DNA of 64,000 nt from Pimelobacter simplex (GTDB taxonomy: Bacteria > Actinomycetota > Actinomycetes > Propionibacteriales > Nocardioidaceae), in the NCBI RefSeq assembly GCF_024662235.1, contig NZ_CP096276.1:3720001-3784000 (forward strand). The letters run 5' to 3'. The position numbers were made by a program, and so were the translations under genes. Below are positions 16,581 to 25,191 of this stretch, piece by piece. The notes below the pieces were generated by a model. That model searched no databases. It was given only the letters and a program-made list of their open reading frames with translations, and was not told where the DNA came from. Position 1 is the first letter of the stretch. Each line of letters opens with the position of its first letter.

Positions 16581-17372
16581 ATGACGATGACGGACACCAG
16601 CAGCACCCGGATGCCGGCCCTCTACATCGGGCACGGCGCTCCCCCGCTCCTCGACGACCCGCTCTGGTCGAGCCAGCTCGCCGCGTGGGCCGGCGACCTG
16701 CCGCGGCCCCAGGCCATCCTCATCGTCAGCGCGCACTGGGAGTGCGCGCCCCTGTCGCTGACCGCGAGCGGCGCACCGCTGGTCTACGACTTCGGCGGCT
16801 TCGCGCCGAAGTACTACCAGATGACCTACGAGACCCCCGACGCCACGGCCCTGGCCGCCCGCGTCGCCGCGATGATGCCCCGCACCGAACCGGTCCACCA
16901 GCACGCCTCGCGCGGCCTCGACCACGGCGCCTGGGTGCCCCTCAAGATCATGTACCCCGGCGCCGACATCCCGGTCCTCCAGATGTCGCTGCCCACCCAC
17001 GACCCGGGCCGCCTCATGGAGATCGGCCGCCGGCTCAAGCCGCTGCGCGACGAGGGCGTCCTCATCATCGGCTCCGGCTTCCTCACCCACGGCCTGCCCT
17101 TCCTCACCTCGTGGCAGATCGACGCCGACGCCCCCGGCTGGTCGACCGACTTCGACGCCTGGGCCGGCGAGGCGATGGCGCGCGGCGACGTGGACGAGCT
17201 GGCGTCGTACCGGTCGAAGGCGCCGGGCATGCCCTACGCCCACCCGACCGTCGAGCACTACACGCCGCTGTTCGTCACGCTCGGGGCGGCCAGCGACCCG
17301 ACGGAGCCCGGCGACCAGGTGATCGACGGGTTCTGGATGGGATTGTCGAAGCGGTCGCTCCAGGTCGCCTGA
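16581..17372 (+). CDS. class III extradiol dioxygenase-like protein (DODA family)
   Basis: A 263-residue protein of the LigB/DODA superfamily: 'ALYIGHGAPPLL' and 'LIVSAHWE' supply His ligands, followed by 'VHQHASRGLDHGAWVPLKIMYP' and 'IIGSGFLTHGLPFL'. Family members open catechol or DOPA rings with an active-site metal, and bacterial YgiD belongs here. I chose ATG 16581 because the GAGG lies at a good distance from it; an in-frame GTG at 16575 overlaps the ribosome-binding site. Regulated expression is expected from the operator at 16551-16570. The substrate is unknown. Confidence 0.85.
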   Translation: MTMTDTSSTRMPALYIGHGAPPLLDDPLWSSQLAAWAGDLPRPQAILIVSAHWECAPLSLTASGAPLVYDFGGFAPKYYQMTYETPDATALAARVAAMMPRTEPVHQHASRGLDHGAWVPLKIMYPGADIPVLQMSLPTHDPGRLMEIGRRLKPLRDEGVLIIGSGFLTHGLPFLTSWQIDADAPGWSTDFDAWAGEAMARGDVDELASYRSKAPGMPYAHPTVEHYTPLFVTLGAASDPTEPGDQVIDGFWMGLSKRSLQVA

Positions 17373-17381
17373 GCCGCCCGC

Positions 17382-17921
17382 TCAGGACCTCCGGTAGAGG
17401 TTCACGCCGCACACGCGCACGACATCGTCGACCGCCCGTTGCTCGGCGGCCGCCACCGCGGCCCGGTCCGCGGGGTCCCGCCGGACCGCCCGAACCTGCG
17501 CGGGGGTCAGCCCGGCGTGGTCACCCCGGGATGCCGCCACGAACCGCTCGGGCGCCAGCCCGCTGCGCCGCAGCCCGTCGACCAGGTGGCCGAAGCTCCT
17601 CGCCACCCGCCGCCACTCGTCGCGGATCCGCCGCGGCGACCGGGTCGCGAGAGCCCTGAACCCCTCCTCGGCCGCCGCCGCATCGCTCAGCATCGGGACC
17701 AGGAACAGCCCACCGAACCGCGTGGAGAACTCACGCGCCTCGGCACAGTAGTCGAAGGGCGCCGTGCTCGTCGGCGCCGCCGAGCACGCGGGCGCGACCG
17801 AGCCCGGGGGCGCGGTCGACGGCGCCTGCTCCCTGCTCCCACCGCTCCCACCGCTCCCGGCACCGCCGGCGCAGCCGGCGAGCAGGACGAGCGCGACGAC
17901 GCCTGCGATCACCCGGCCCAT
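17382..17921 (-). CDS. lipoprotein of unknown function
   Basis: A 179-residue protein with signal peptide and lipobox 'LLAGC' (C17), a Gly/Ser/Pro/Thr-rich spacer (about 18-55), then a mainly helical domain with 'CAEAREFSTRFGG' and a final 'RVCGVNLYRR'. Two cysteines in the C-terminal domain could form a disulfide. I recognise no family. It is convergent with the dioxygenase gene (10 bp apart) and transcribed alone. Confidence 0.65.
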   Translation of the reverse strand: MGRVIAGVVALVLLAGCAGGAGSGGSGGSREQAPSTAPPGSVAPACSAAPTSTAPFDYCAEAREFSTRFGGLFLVPMLSDAAAAEEGFRALATRSPRRIRDEWRRVARSFGHLVDGLRRSGLAPERFVAASRGDHAGLTPAQVRAVRRDPADRAAVAAAEQRAVDDVVRVCGVNLYRRS

Positions 17922-17991
17922 GGACAGCCATGCTGCGAAGGCCCCGTGCTCGCGTCAACCGATCGGCGTCGATGGTGCGCAGGACGACGAT

Positions 17992-18024
17992 TTCCTCGCC
18001 GCTTCCTCGCCGCTTCGTCGCCGC
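17992..18024. repeat. three tandem 11-bp repeats
   Basis: TTCCTCGCCGC occurs twice in direct succession and a third time with one change (TTCGTCGCCGC). The array lies just after the aldehyde dehydrogenase stop codon (18028). No role is evident. Confidence 0.6.
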
Positions 18025-18027
18025 CGG

Positions 18028-19587
18028 CTAGCGCACCCGCAGCCTGCGCATCAGCTTGAGCGAGCTCAGCATCTGCTTCACGTACGCGTCGTAGCCCTGT
18101 CCCGGCCGCGGCCCCATGACCTGCTTCTTGAGCACCGCGACGTTCTTGGCGTCGGTGTACTTCAGCAGGCCCTGGTCGCCGTGGCGGGCGCCGACGCCGG
18201 AGTTCTTGACGCCGCCCGACGGCGACCCCTTCGAGGCGTACGCCGTCGCGAGCGCGTCGTTGATGTTGACGTTGCCCGAGTCGATCCGCTCGGCCACCGC
18301 CTCCGCGCGGGCGATGTCGCCGCTCCAGACCGAGGCGTTGAGGCCGTAGTCGGTGTCGTTGGCGAGGTGGATCGCCTCGTCGACGGTGCGGTAGGGGTAG
18401 AGCGCGACGACCGGGCCGAAGGTCTCGGTGTGGCCGGCGAGCATGTCCTTGGTGACGCCCTCCAGGACGGTCGGCTCGAAGAAGGCCGGGCCGATGTCGG
18501 GGCGGGAGCGGCCGCCGGTGAGGACGGTGGCGCCCTGGGCGACGGCGTCCTCGACGTGCGAGGCGACGCGGTCGCGGTGGTCGGGGCTGACCAGCGAGCC
18601 GATCTCCGGCCCGAAGTCGTACGCCGCCCCGATGGCCAGGCTCGACGCCCGGTCCACGAAGGCCGACTTGAGCTCGTCGTACCGGCTCTCGGGGAGGTAG
18701 ATCCGCTCGATGTGCATGCAGATCTGGCCGGTGTTGCCGAAGACGCCGAACGTCGCGCTGTCGACCCACTCCTCGACGTTGACGTCGTCGAGGACGATCA
18801 TCGGGTTCTTGCCGCCGAGCTCGAGGCAGCAGCCGATGAGGTTGCGGCCCGCGCGCTCGCCGATCACCCGGCCGGTCGCGGTGGATCCGGTGAACATGAT
18901 GTAGTCCGCGTTGTCGATCAGCGTCGGGCCGATGTCCGGGCCCTCGCCGCAGACGACCTGGAACAGGCCCTTCGGGAGGCCCGCCTCCTCGAGCAGCGAG
19001 ATGCCGAAGAGCGGCGACAGGGCGGTCTTGTTGTCCGGCTTCACGACGACGGCGTTGCCGGCCATCAGCGCGGGGATCGCGTCGGACAGGCCGGTCGCGA
19101 ACGGGAAGTTCCAGGGCGCGATGATGCCGACGACGCCCTTGGGCACGCGCACCTCGGTGGAGCCCGAGACGACGGGGACCGGGCCGCCGTGCTTCTTCGG
19201 TGCGAGCAGCTTCTTGGCGCGCTTGAGGTAGTACGACATCACCATCGGCGGGTCGCAGGTCTCCTCGATGGCCATCCGCCGGTTCTTGCCGCTCTCGACC
19301 TGGATCAGGTCGGCGGTGCGGTGGGCGTTGTCGACGAGCAGCGTGTGCGCGCGGTCGAAGACCTCGAGCCGCTTGGCGACCGGCCACTGGGCCCACAGGG
19401 CCTGGGCGGCGCGGGCCCGGGCGAAGGCGTCCTCGATGTCCTCGGGAGTCGACTGCGGCAGCTCGACGAGGACCTCGCCGGTGTAGACCTCGGTCAGCTT
19501 CCAGGTCGCGCCGGTGCGGCCCGGCACGCGGGCGACGAGGCGCTCGAGCAGCTCGTCGGTGACCGAGGCGGGGCGCGTCGTGCTCAC
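18028..19587 (-). CDS. NAD(P)-dependent aldehyde dehydrogenase, succinate-semialdehyde dehydrogenase-like
   Basis: A 519-residue aldehyde dehydrogenase: 'IIAPWNFPF' (N160), K183 in 'VVVKPDN', 'FTGSTATGRVIGE', 'CLELGGKNP' (base E256) and 'GNTGQICMH' (nucleophile C290). The overall sequence resembles the GabD2-type succinate-semialdehyde dehydrogenase of mycobacteria. The GTG start overlaps the TGA of the upstream GMC oxidoreductase, so the two are translationally coupled. An alcohol-to-aldehyde-to-acid sequence is the natural reading of the pair, which raises doubt that succinate semialdehyde is the real substrate. Confidence 0.88.
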   Translation of the reverse strand: MSTTRPASVTDELLERLVARVPGRTGATWKLTEVYTGEVLVELPQSTPEDIEDAFARARAAQALWAQWPVAKRLEVFDRAHTLLVDNAHRTADLIQVESGKNRRMAIEETCDPPMVMSYYLKRAKKLLAPKKHGGPVPVVSGSTEVRVPKGVVGIIAPWNFPFATGLSDAIPALMAGNAVVVKPDNKTALSPLFGISLLEEAGLPKGLFQVVCGEGPDIGPTLIDNADYIMFTGSTATGRVIGERAGRNLIGCCLELGGKNPMIVLDDVNVEEWVDSATFGVFGNTGQICMHIERIYLPESRYDELKSAFVDRASSLAIGAAYDFGPEIGSLVSPDHRDRVASHVEDAVAQGATVLTGGRSRPDIGPAFFEPTVLEGVTKDMLAGHTETFGPVVALYPYRTVDEAIHLANDTDYGLNASVWSGDIARAEAVAERIDSGNVNINDALATAYASKGSPSGGVKNSGVGARHGDQGLLKYTDAKNVAVLKKQVMGPRPGQGYDAYVKQMLSSLKLMRRLRVR

Positions 19588-21239
19588 CACTTGACGCCGC
19601 CCAGGATGATCTCGGCGGCCTTCTCGCCGATCATGTAGCACGGCGCGTTGGTGTTGCCGCCGGTGATGCTCGGCATGATCGAGGCGTCCGCGACGCGCAG
19701 GCCCTCGATGCCGCGGACCTTGAGGTCCGGCGTGACGACGGCGCGCTCGTCGATGCCCATCCGGCAGGTGCCGACACCGTGGTAGACTGACGTCGAGCGG
19801 TTCTTGAGCGCGACCCGGAGCTCCTTGCCGTTGGGGATCGACGGCCCGGGGTGGATCTCCTCCTTGACCCCGCCGCCGAAGGCCGCGGACGCCATGATCT
19901 CGCGGATCATCTCGGTGCCCTCGGCGAGCACCTCGACGTCGTGCGGGTCGGTGAAGAAGCCGTAGTCGATGAGCGGCGCGGCCGTCGGGTCGGCCGAGGC
20001 GAGGCGCAGCGTGCCCCGGCTCTTGGGGTAGATCAGGGTGGAGAACACCGTGAGGGACGGGCGCCCGTCCGGGATGTGCCGGATCGGCTCGTCCTGGTTG
20101 GGGCTCGGGTACGCCCACGGCAGCATGTGCAGCTGCAGGTCGGGGATGTCGGTGGCCTGCGAGGTGCGCACGAAGCCGACCGACTCGAAGACCGAGTTGT
20201 CGAGGAACGAGCCGCCCCGGGTCAGGTCCTTGGCCATGCCCTTGAAGAACGTCCAGGCGTTGCCCCGGTACTGGACGCTCGGCACGTGGAACGACATCGG
20301 GTGGAACAGGTGGTCGTGCAGGTTGTCGCCCACCGGGAGGTCGGCGACGCAGTCGATGCCGACGCTGGCGAGGTGGTCGGCGTGGCCCACGCCCGAGAGC
20401 ATGAGCAGCTGCGGGGTGTTGGCGAAGCCGGCGGAGAGGATGACCTCCTTGCCGGCCTTGATGAACCGGCGGGTGCCGCCGCCCTTGCCCTGGTCGATGA
20501 CCTCGACGCCGGTCGCGCGGCCGTTCTCGATGACGACCTTGGCGACGTGCACCTCGGTCTGCAGCTCGAGGGTCCGCGGGGCGAGGTGGTGCACGTAGCC
20601 GCGCGAGGACGAGTACCGCAGGCCGTCAGCAGTGTTCTGCTGCATCCGCGCGATGCCCTCCTGCTCGGCTGCGTTGTAGTCGTCGAGGACCTTGACGCCG
20701 AGGGTGTCGGCGGTGGCCTGGATGAACTGGAGGGTGCCCTCCTGCGGCGTCTTGTTGCGGGTGATCTTGATCGGACCGCCCGCGCCGCGGTAGGCGTTCT
20801 CGCCGTCCTCGAAGTCCTCGTAGCGCTTGAACGCCGCGTTGACCTCGTCCGCACCCCAGCCGGTGTTGCCCTCGGCCGCCCAGGAGTCGTAGTTGGCGCG
20901 GTTGCCGCGCACGTAGACCATGCCGTTGACCGAGCTCGAGCCGCCGACGACCTTGCCGCGCGGGGCGGGCATCCGGCGTCCGTCGAGACCGGGCTGCGGG
21001 ACCGAGCGGTAGCCCCAGTCGAAGAGCTTCTCGAGCTTGGGCTCGGAGTGCATCGGGCCGATCATGCCGGGCTTCTTGGTGAAGTAGCCGTGCATGCCCT
21101 TGTCGTCGGACTTGCCGGCCTCGATGAGGATCACGCTCGCGCCGGACTGGGCGAGCCGCCCGGCGACGATCGACCCGGAGCTGCCCGAGCCGACCACCAC
21201 GTAGTCGGCCTCGTTGCTGTACGGCGCGCGCTTGGCCAT
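19584..21239 (-). CDS. GMC-family FAD oxidoreductase (choline dehydrogenase-like)
   Basis: A 551-residue flavoprotein: FAD-binding 'YVVVGSGSSGSIVAGRLA' (13-30), 'PRGKVVGGSSSVNGMVYVRGN' (GMC signature 1), 'GKEVILSAGFANTPQLLMLSG' (signature 2), catalytic His in 'YHGVGTCRMG' (about 487) and 'GGNTNAPCYMIGEKAAE' near the end. It oxidises an alcohol to an aldehyde, presumably passed to the coupled aldehyde dehydrogenase. I used ATG 21239, preceded by AAGGATGGG; the longer in-frame start at 21323 adds 28 non-conserved residues. Confidence 0.9.
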   Translation of the reverse strand: MAKRAPYSNEADYVVVGSGSSGSIVAGRLAQSGASVILIEAGKSDDKGMHGYFTKKPGMIGPMHSEPKLEKLFDWGYRSVPQPGLDGRRMPAPRGKVVGGSSSVNGMVYVRGNRANYDSWAAEGNTGWGADEVNAAFKRYEDFEDGENAYRGAGGPIKITRNKTPQEGTLQFIQATADTLGVKVLDDYNAAEQEGIARMQQNTADGLRYSSSRGYVHHLAPRTLELQTEVHVAKVVIENGRATGVEVIDQGKGGGTRRFIKAGKEVILSAGFANTPQLLMLSGVGHADHLASVGIDCVADLPVGDNLHDHLFHPMSFHVPSVQYRGNAWTFFKGMAKDLTRGGSFLDNSVFESVGFVRTSQATDIPDLQLHMLPWAYPSPNQDEPIRHIPDGRPSLTVFSTLIYPKSRGTLRLASADPTAAPLIDYGFFTDPHDVEVLAEGTEMIREIMASAAFGGGVKEEIHPGPSIPNGKELRVALKNRSTSVYHGVGTCRMGIDERAVVTPDLKVRGIEGLRVADASIMPSITGGNTNAPCYMIGEKAAEIILGGVKW

Positions 21240-21382
21240 CGCTTCCCATCCTTCGTCCTCGGGGGCCCGGGCGGTCAGGGGGACACCCGGCGAGGCCACT
21301 GTAACGCGTTCTAGTTTCGTCACGAAAGGGTTTCGTGTTCGCGGTCTTCGCCCCGCGCGCCCCGGGCTGCGAAGATGATCGG

Positions 21383-22246
21383 GTGCGGATCCTGTCCATC
21401 CAGTCCTCGGTCGCCTATGGCCACGTCGGCAACTCCGCGGCGGTCTTCCCGCTGCAGCGTCTGGGACACGAGGTGTGGCCGGTCTTCACCGTCCACTTCT
21501 CCAACCACACCGGGTACGGCGCCTGGCGCGGCCCCCTGCTCGACCCGGACGACGTGCACGAGGTGATCACCGGGATCGAGGAGCGCGGCGTGCTCGCGAC
21601 CTGCGACGCGGTGCTCTCCGGCTACCAGGGCTCCCCCGCGGTCGCCTCGGTGATCGTCGACGCGGTGCGCCGGGTCAAGGCGGCCAACCCCGCGGCGACG
21701 TACACCTGCGACCCGGTGATGGGCAACGCCAAGTCCGGCTGCTTCGTCAACCCGGAGATCCCGCCGATCATCCGCGAGCAGGTCGTGCCGGTCGCCGACA
21801 TCCTCACCCCGAACCAGTTCGAGCTCGGCTTCCTCACCGGGCGCGACGCGCTCAGCGAGCCCGCGCCGCTCGACGCGATCCTCGACGCGGCCGACGCGGC
21901 CCGCGCGATGGGCCCCTCGACCGTCCTCGTCACCTCCGTCGAGCGGGCCGGCGCCCCCGACGACGTCATCGAGATGATCGCGGTGACCGGCGAGGGCGCC
22001 TGGTCGGTGCGCACGCCGCGGCTGCCGATGAAGGCCAACGGCTCCGGCGACATCACCGCCGCCCTCTTCACCGCCCACCTGCACACCTCGGGCTCGCCCG
22101 CGCTGGCCCTGGCCCGGACCACGGCGTCGGTCTTCGACGTGCTCCAGGCGACCCTCGACTCGGGCGAGCGGGAGCTGCGGCTGATCGCGGCCCAGGAGGC
22201 GATCGCGCACCCGGACGAGCGGTTCGAGGTCACCCGCCTGCGCTGA
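21383..22246 (+). CDS. pdxY: pyridoxal kinase
   Basis: A 287-residue ribokinase-fold enzyme that phosphorylates pyridoxal: 'ILSIQSSVAYGHVGNSAAVFPLQ' at the N-terminus, 'CDPVMG', 'LTPNQFELGFLTG' and the anion-hole/catalytic motif 'ANGSGDITAALF'. It starts at GTG 21383, the first codon compatible with the family N-terminus. It is divergent from the GMC gene, with 143 bp between. It supplies PLP, which several enzymes in this window use. Confidence 0.92.
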   Translation: MRILSIQSSVAYGHVGNSAAVFPLQRLGHEVWPVFTVHFSNHTGYGAWRGPLLDPDDVHEVITGIEERGVLATCDAVLSGYQGSPAVASVIVDAVRRVKAANPAATYTCDPVMGNAKSGCFVNPEIPPIIREQVVPVADILTPNQFELGFLTGRDALSEPAPLDAILDAADAARAMGPSTVLVTSVERAGAPDDVIEMIAVTGEGAWSVRTPRLPMKANGSGDITAALFTAHLHTSGSPALALARTTASVFDVLQATLDSGERELRLIAAQEAIAHPDERFEVTRLR

Positions 22247-22273
22247 ACGCGGCGCCGGTCGCGACAGGCGACG

Positions 22274-22292
22274 GAAGATTTTTAGAATCTTC
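22274..22292. promoter_or_regulatory. inverted repeat upstream of the first XRE-TPR regulator
   Basis: A perfect 7-bp inverted repeat GAAGATT-TTTAG-AATCTTC lies in an AT-rich patch 40 bp before the ATG at 22333. A CACAAT box (22320-22325) 7 nt before the ATG may be the -10 of a leaderless transcript. The repeat is a candidate operator; it does not match the GAGTTG sites at 28.1 kb. Confidence 0.5.
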
Positions 22293-22332
22293 ACAGGTTC
22301 ATCACGTGCCCGCTCGGGACACAATATGTTAC

Positions 22333-23709
22333 ATGGACGTCCTACCTGAACTCGCGGAGCTCAGCCGCACGATCGATCCGGTCCTGCTCGGCAGACGGAT
22401 CCGGGCCGCGCGGGTCGCCGCCGGCCTGACCCAGGGCCAGCTCGCCACCCCCGAGGCCTCGACGGCGTACCTCTCCCGGATCGAGTCGGGCGAGCGCCGG
22501 CCCGACCTGCGCCTGATCGTCGCGTTCGCCGCCAAGGCCGACGTGACGCTGGAGCAGCTGCTGCTCGGCCTGAGCCGGGACCGGTACGCCGAGCTGCGGA
22601 TCCGGCTCGACCACGCCGCCTGGGAGATCCAGCACGGGGACGCGACCACGGCGCTCGCCATGCTCGACGAGGCCGGCCGCGCGCTCGACGACAGCACCGG
22701 CTCCGAGGTGGCCGCCAAGGTCCGCTACCTGACCGCGCTCGCCGAGCACGCCCGCGGCGACCTCGACGCGGCGATCGCCGGTCTGGAGGTCATCGTCGAC
22801 GGCGACGTCACCGCCCGGCGCTGGCTCGACGCGGCGGTCGCGCTGACCGGCCTGTACGTCGAGGCCGGCGACACCGCCGGCGCGGTCGGCCTGGGCGAGA
22901 AGGCGCTCGCCGTCCTCGAGGCCGACGACGTCGTCCAGGGGCACCACGCGCTCGGCCTGGCCACCTCGCTCGCGCTCGCGCACCGCGCCCGCGGCGACCA
23001 GGACCTCGCCGTCGCCACCTGCCGGCGGGTCTCCCCCACGCCCGACGACGCCGGGCTCGCCCTCGCCACCGTGTACTACCGGGCCAGCGCCGCCGCCCTG
23101 GAGAAGAACAACGTCAACCTGGCCGCGGCGTACGCGTCCAGCGCCCGCCGGGTCAGCGAGGCGGCCGACCAGCAGATCACCGCGGCGCGCTACCACGCCA
23201 CGACCGGCCACCTCCTCCTCGCCGCCGAGCGCCCCGACCTGCCGACCGCCCGCGCCTCCCTGGAGACCGCGACCCGGATGCTCACCACCGCCGGCGCCGA
23301 CCGCAACGAGGCGGCCGCCGTCCGGTTCTCGCTGGCCCGGGCGCTCCTGCTCGACGGCGAGCTCGACACCGCCCTCGCGCTCCTCGACGCCGGCGACACC
23401 AAGGCGGAGGGCGAGGGCCTCACCCCCGCGCTCGCCGCGACCCGGCACCTCCTCATCGGCGAGATCCGGCTCCGCACCCAGCAGTCCGAGGCCGCCCACG
23501 CGAGCGTGACCCGGGCCGCCGACGCGCTGCGCGGGGCCGGCGACGCGGCCAGCACCGCCCAGCTGTGGTTCGAGCTCGGCTCGATGCTCGAGGAGCTCGG
23601 CGACAGCGACGCCTCCCGCGACGCCTACCGGCACGCCGGCGCCGCGACCGGGCTGGCCATCCTCCACCACGCGCCCGCCGGCCCCACGGGGCCGCGGGCG
23701 CCGGCGTGA
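22333..23709 (+). CDS. XRE-HTH / TPR regulator, copy 1 of 4
   Basis: A 458-residue protein. An N-terminal XRE helix-turn-helix (about 15-75: 'LGRRIRAARVAAGLTQGQLATPEASTAYLSRIESGERRPDLRLI') is followed by a long all-helical array of TPR-like repeats (about 85-445), ending 'AQLWFELGSMLEELGDSDASRDAYRHAG'. HTH plus superhelical TPR is the architecture of RRNPP-type peptide-responsive regulators (Rap, NprR, PlcR, Rgg), where the TPR groove binds a short peptide. It is the first of four tandem paralogues and has the most canonical HTH. Function is inferred from architecture only. Confidence 0.8.
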   Translation: MDVLPELAELSRTIDPVLLGRRIRAARVAAGLTQGQLATPEASTAYLSRIESGERRPDLRLIVAFAAKADVTLEQLLLGLSRDRYAELRIRLDHAAWEIQHGDATTALAMLDEAGRALDDSTGSEVAAKVRYLTALAEHARGDLDAAIAGLEVIVDGDVTARRWLDAAVALTGLYVEAGDTAGAVGLGEKALAVLEADDVVQGHHALGLATSLALAHRARGDQDLAVATCRRVSPTPDDAGLALATVYYRASAAALEKNNVNLAAAYASSARRVSEAADQQITAARYHATTGHLLLAAERPDLPTARASLETATRMLTTAGADRNEAAAVRFSLARALLLDGELDTALALLDAGDTKAEGEGLTPALAATRHLLIGEIRLRTQQSEAAHASVTRAADALRGAGDAASTAQLWFELGSMLEELGDSDASRDAYRHAGAATGLAILHHAPAGPTGPRAPA

Positions 23710-23741
23710 GCGACGCGCCGAGCGGCAGAGGACGGTCGAAA

Positions 23742-23761
23742 ATCCGGACGCCCGTCCGGAT
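23742..23761. promoter_or_regulatory. 20-bp palindrome between XRE-TPR copies 1 and 2
   Basis: Perfect inverted repeat ATCCGGACG-CC-CGTCCGGAT, 32 bp after the stop of copy 1. It could be an operator for copy 2 or, as an 8-bp stem with a 4-nt loop, a weak terminator; no T-run follows. Confidence 0.5.
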
Positions 23762-23823
23762 CTTGCCGGAGAGGCCTCACCACTTTCGAGATGGCCCGCC
23801 CAACGTCGGACGTACCCGGCACG

Positions 23824-25191
23824 ATGGGCCCCGTGGTGCCTGAGCAGACAGAGCTCCTCCGACTGATCGACCCCGCGGCCCTGGGCCGCCGGATTCGTGC
23901 TGCCCGCGCGACGGCCGGGCTCGACCTGCCCGAGCTCGCCGGCCTGGTCGGCACCACCGCGACCCACCTGGCCGACCTCGAGACCGGCCGCGCGCGGCCC
24001 ACCCTGCTCGTGCTCAGCGCCCTCGCCGAGCACACCTGGACCTCCGCCGACGTCCTGCTCCTCGGCGTGCCCGCCGACCTGGTGCCCGAGCTGTACCGCC
24101 GGATCGACGACGCGTCGCTCGGGCTGTCGGGCGCCAGCGCCGAGGCGGCGCTCGAGACCGCCGACCGGATCATCGACCTGCTCTCCACGGCCTCGCTGCC
24201 CTACCTCGACCTCGCCGCCCGGCGGCTGCGCGCGACCGCGCTGGAGATCCTGGGCGACCTGGCGGGGGCGGTCGACGAGCTGCGCCGGGTGAGCGCCGTA
24301 CCGGTGGCGGAGGTGGGGTGGATCAAGGACCTCATCGCGCTCAGCCGGTGCCACCGCGAGCTCGGCGAGCTGGACGACGCCATCGCGGTCGGCGAGGACG
24401 CGACGACCACCATCCGCTGGCTGGGGCTGGCCGAGACGACCGAGGCGATCCAGCTCGCCGTGACCGTCGCGATGGCCTACCTCTTCCGCGGCGACGTGCG
24501 CCACGGGGCGCGGCTGTGCCGGCGCGCGGCCGACCAGGCGGACCAGTACGGCCTGCCGGTGGCCAAGGCGTCGGCGATGTGGAACGCCAGCTGCGCCCTG
24601 GACGCCGGCGGCGACCCGGCCGGCGGCCTCGACCTCGCCCTCGACGCGCTGGCCATCTACGAGCGGCAGGGCGAGACCCGGCTGCTGGCCCGGCTGCGGA
24701 TCGACGTGGTGACCCTGCAGCTCAAGCTCCCCTCGCCCGACCTCGACGGCGCGCTGGCGATGCTCGACCGCGCGCGCGTCGAGCTCGACGCGGCCCCCTC
24801 CACCAGCCTCGACGCCGCCCGGCACCGGCTCTGTGCCGCCCGGGTCCGGCACCGTCTCGGCGACGAGGAGACCGCCGCCGACCTGCTCGACGAGAGCGTG
24901 GCGCTCACCCCGGACGAGGCACTCGACCTGCGCGCCTGGCAGTCGGCACTGCGGGGCCGGCTGGCGGCCGACCGCGGCGACGCGCACCGCGCCCGTGAGC
25001 ACTTCCTCAGCGCCGTGCACACGCTGGTCGGCAACGGTTCCGACAAGGACGCCGCCCAGCTGTGGTTCGAGCTCGGCGACACCCTCACCACGCTCGGCGA
25101 GGACGAGCTCGCCCTCCAGGCGTTCCGCAGCGCGGGCGCCTCCCAGGGCCTGCGGGCCCCGGTCCTCACCCCGCTTCCGAGGATGTCGTGA
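23824..25191 (+). CDS. XRE-HTH / TPR regulator, copy 2 of 4
   Basis: 455 residues from ATG 23824, chosen because it places the HTH 14 residues in, as in copy 1; GTG 23833/23836 and ATG 23791 are alternatives. HTH 'LGRRIRAARATAGLDLPELAGLVGTTATHLADLETGRARP' is followed by TPR-like repeats and the conserved end 'AAQLWFELGDTLTTLGEDELALQAFRSAGASQGL'. The C-terminal two thirds is very close to copy 4 ('LGLAETTEAI-L-VTVA-AYLFRGDVRHGARLCRRAAD-AD'). Its stop overlaps the GTG of copy 3. Confidence 0.78.
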   Translation: MGPVVPEQTELLRLIDPAALGRRIRAARATAGLDLPELAGLVGTTATHLADLETGRARPTLLVLSALAEHTWTSADVLLLGVPADLVPELYRRIDDASLGLSGASAEAALETADRIIDLLSTASLPYLDLAARRLRATALEILGDLAGAVDELRRVSAVPVAEVGWIKDLIALSRCHRELGELDDAIAVGEDATTTIRWLGLAETTEAIQLAVTVAMAYLFRGDVRHGARLCRRAADQADQYGLPVAKASAMWNASCALDAGGDPAGGLDLALDALAIYERQGETRLLARLRIDVVTLQLKLPSPDLDGALAMLDRARVELDAAPSTSLDAARHRLCAARVRHRLGDEETAADLLDESVALTPDEALDLRAWQSALRGRLAADRGDAHRAREHFLSAVHTLVGNGSDKDAAQLWFELGDTLTTLGEDELALQAFRSAGASQGLRAPVLTPLPRMS

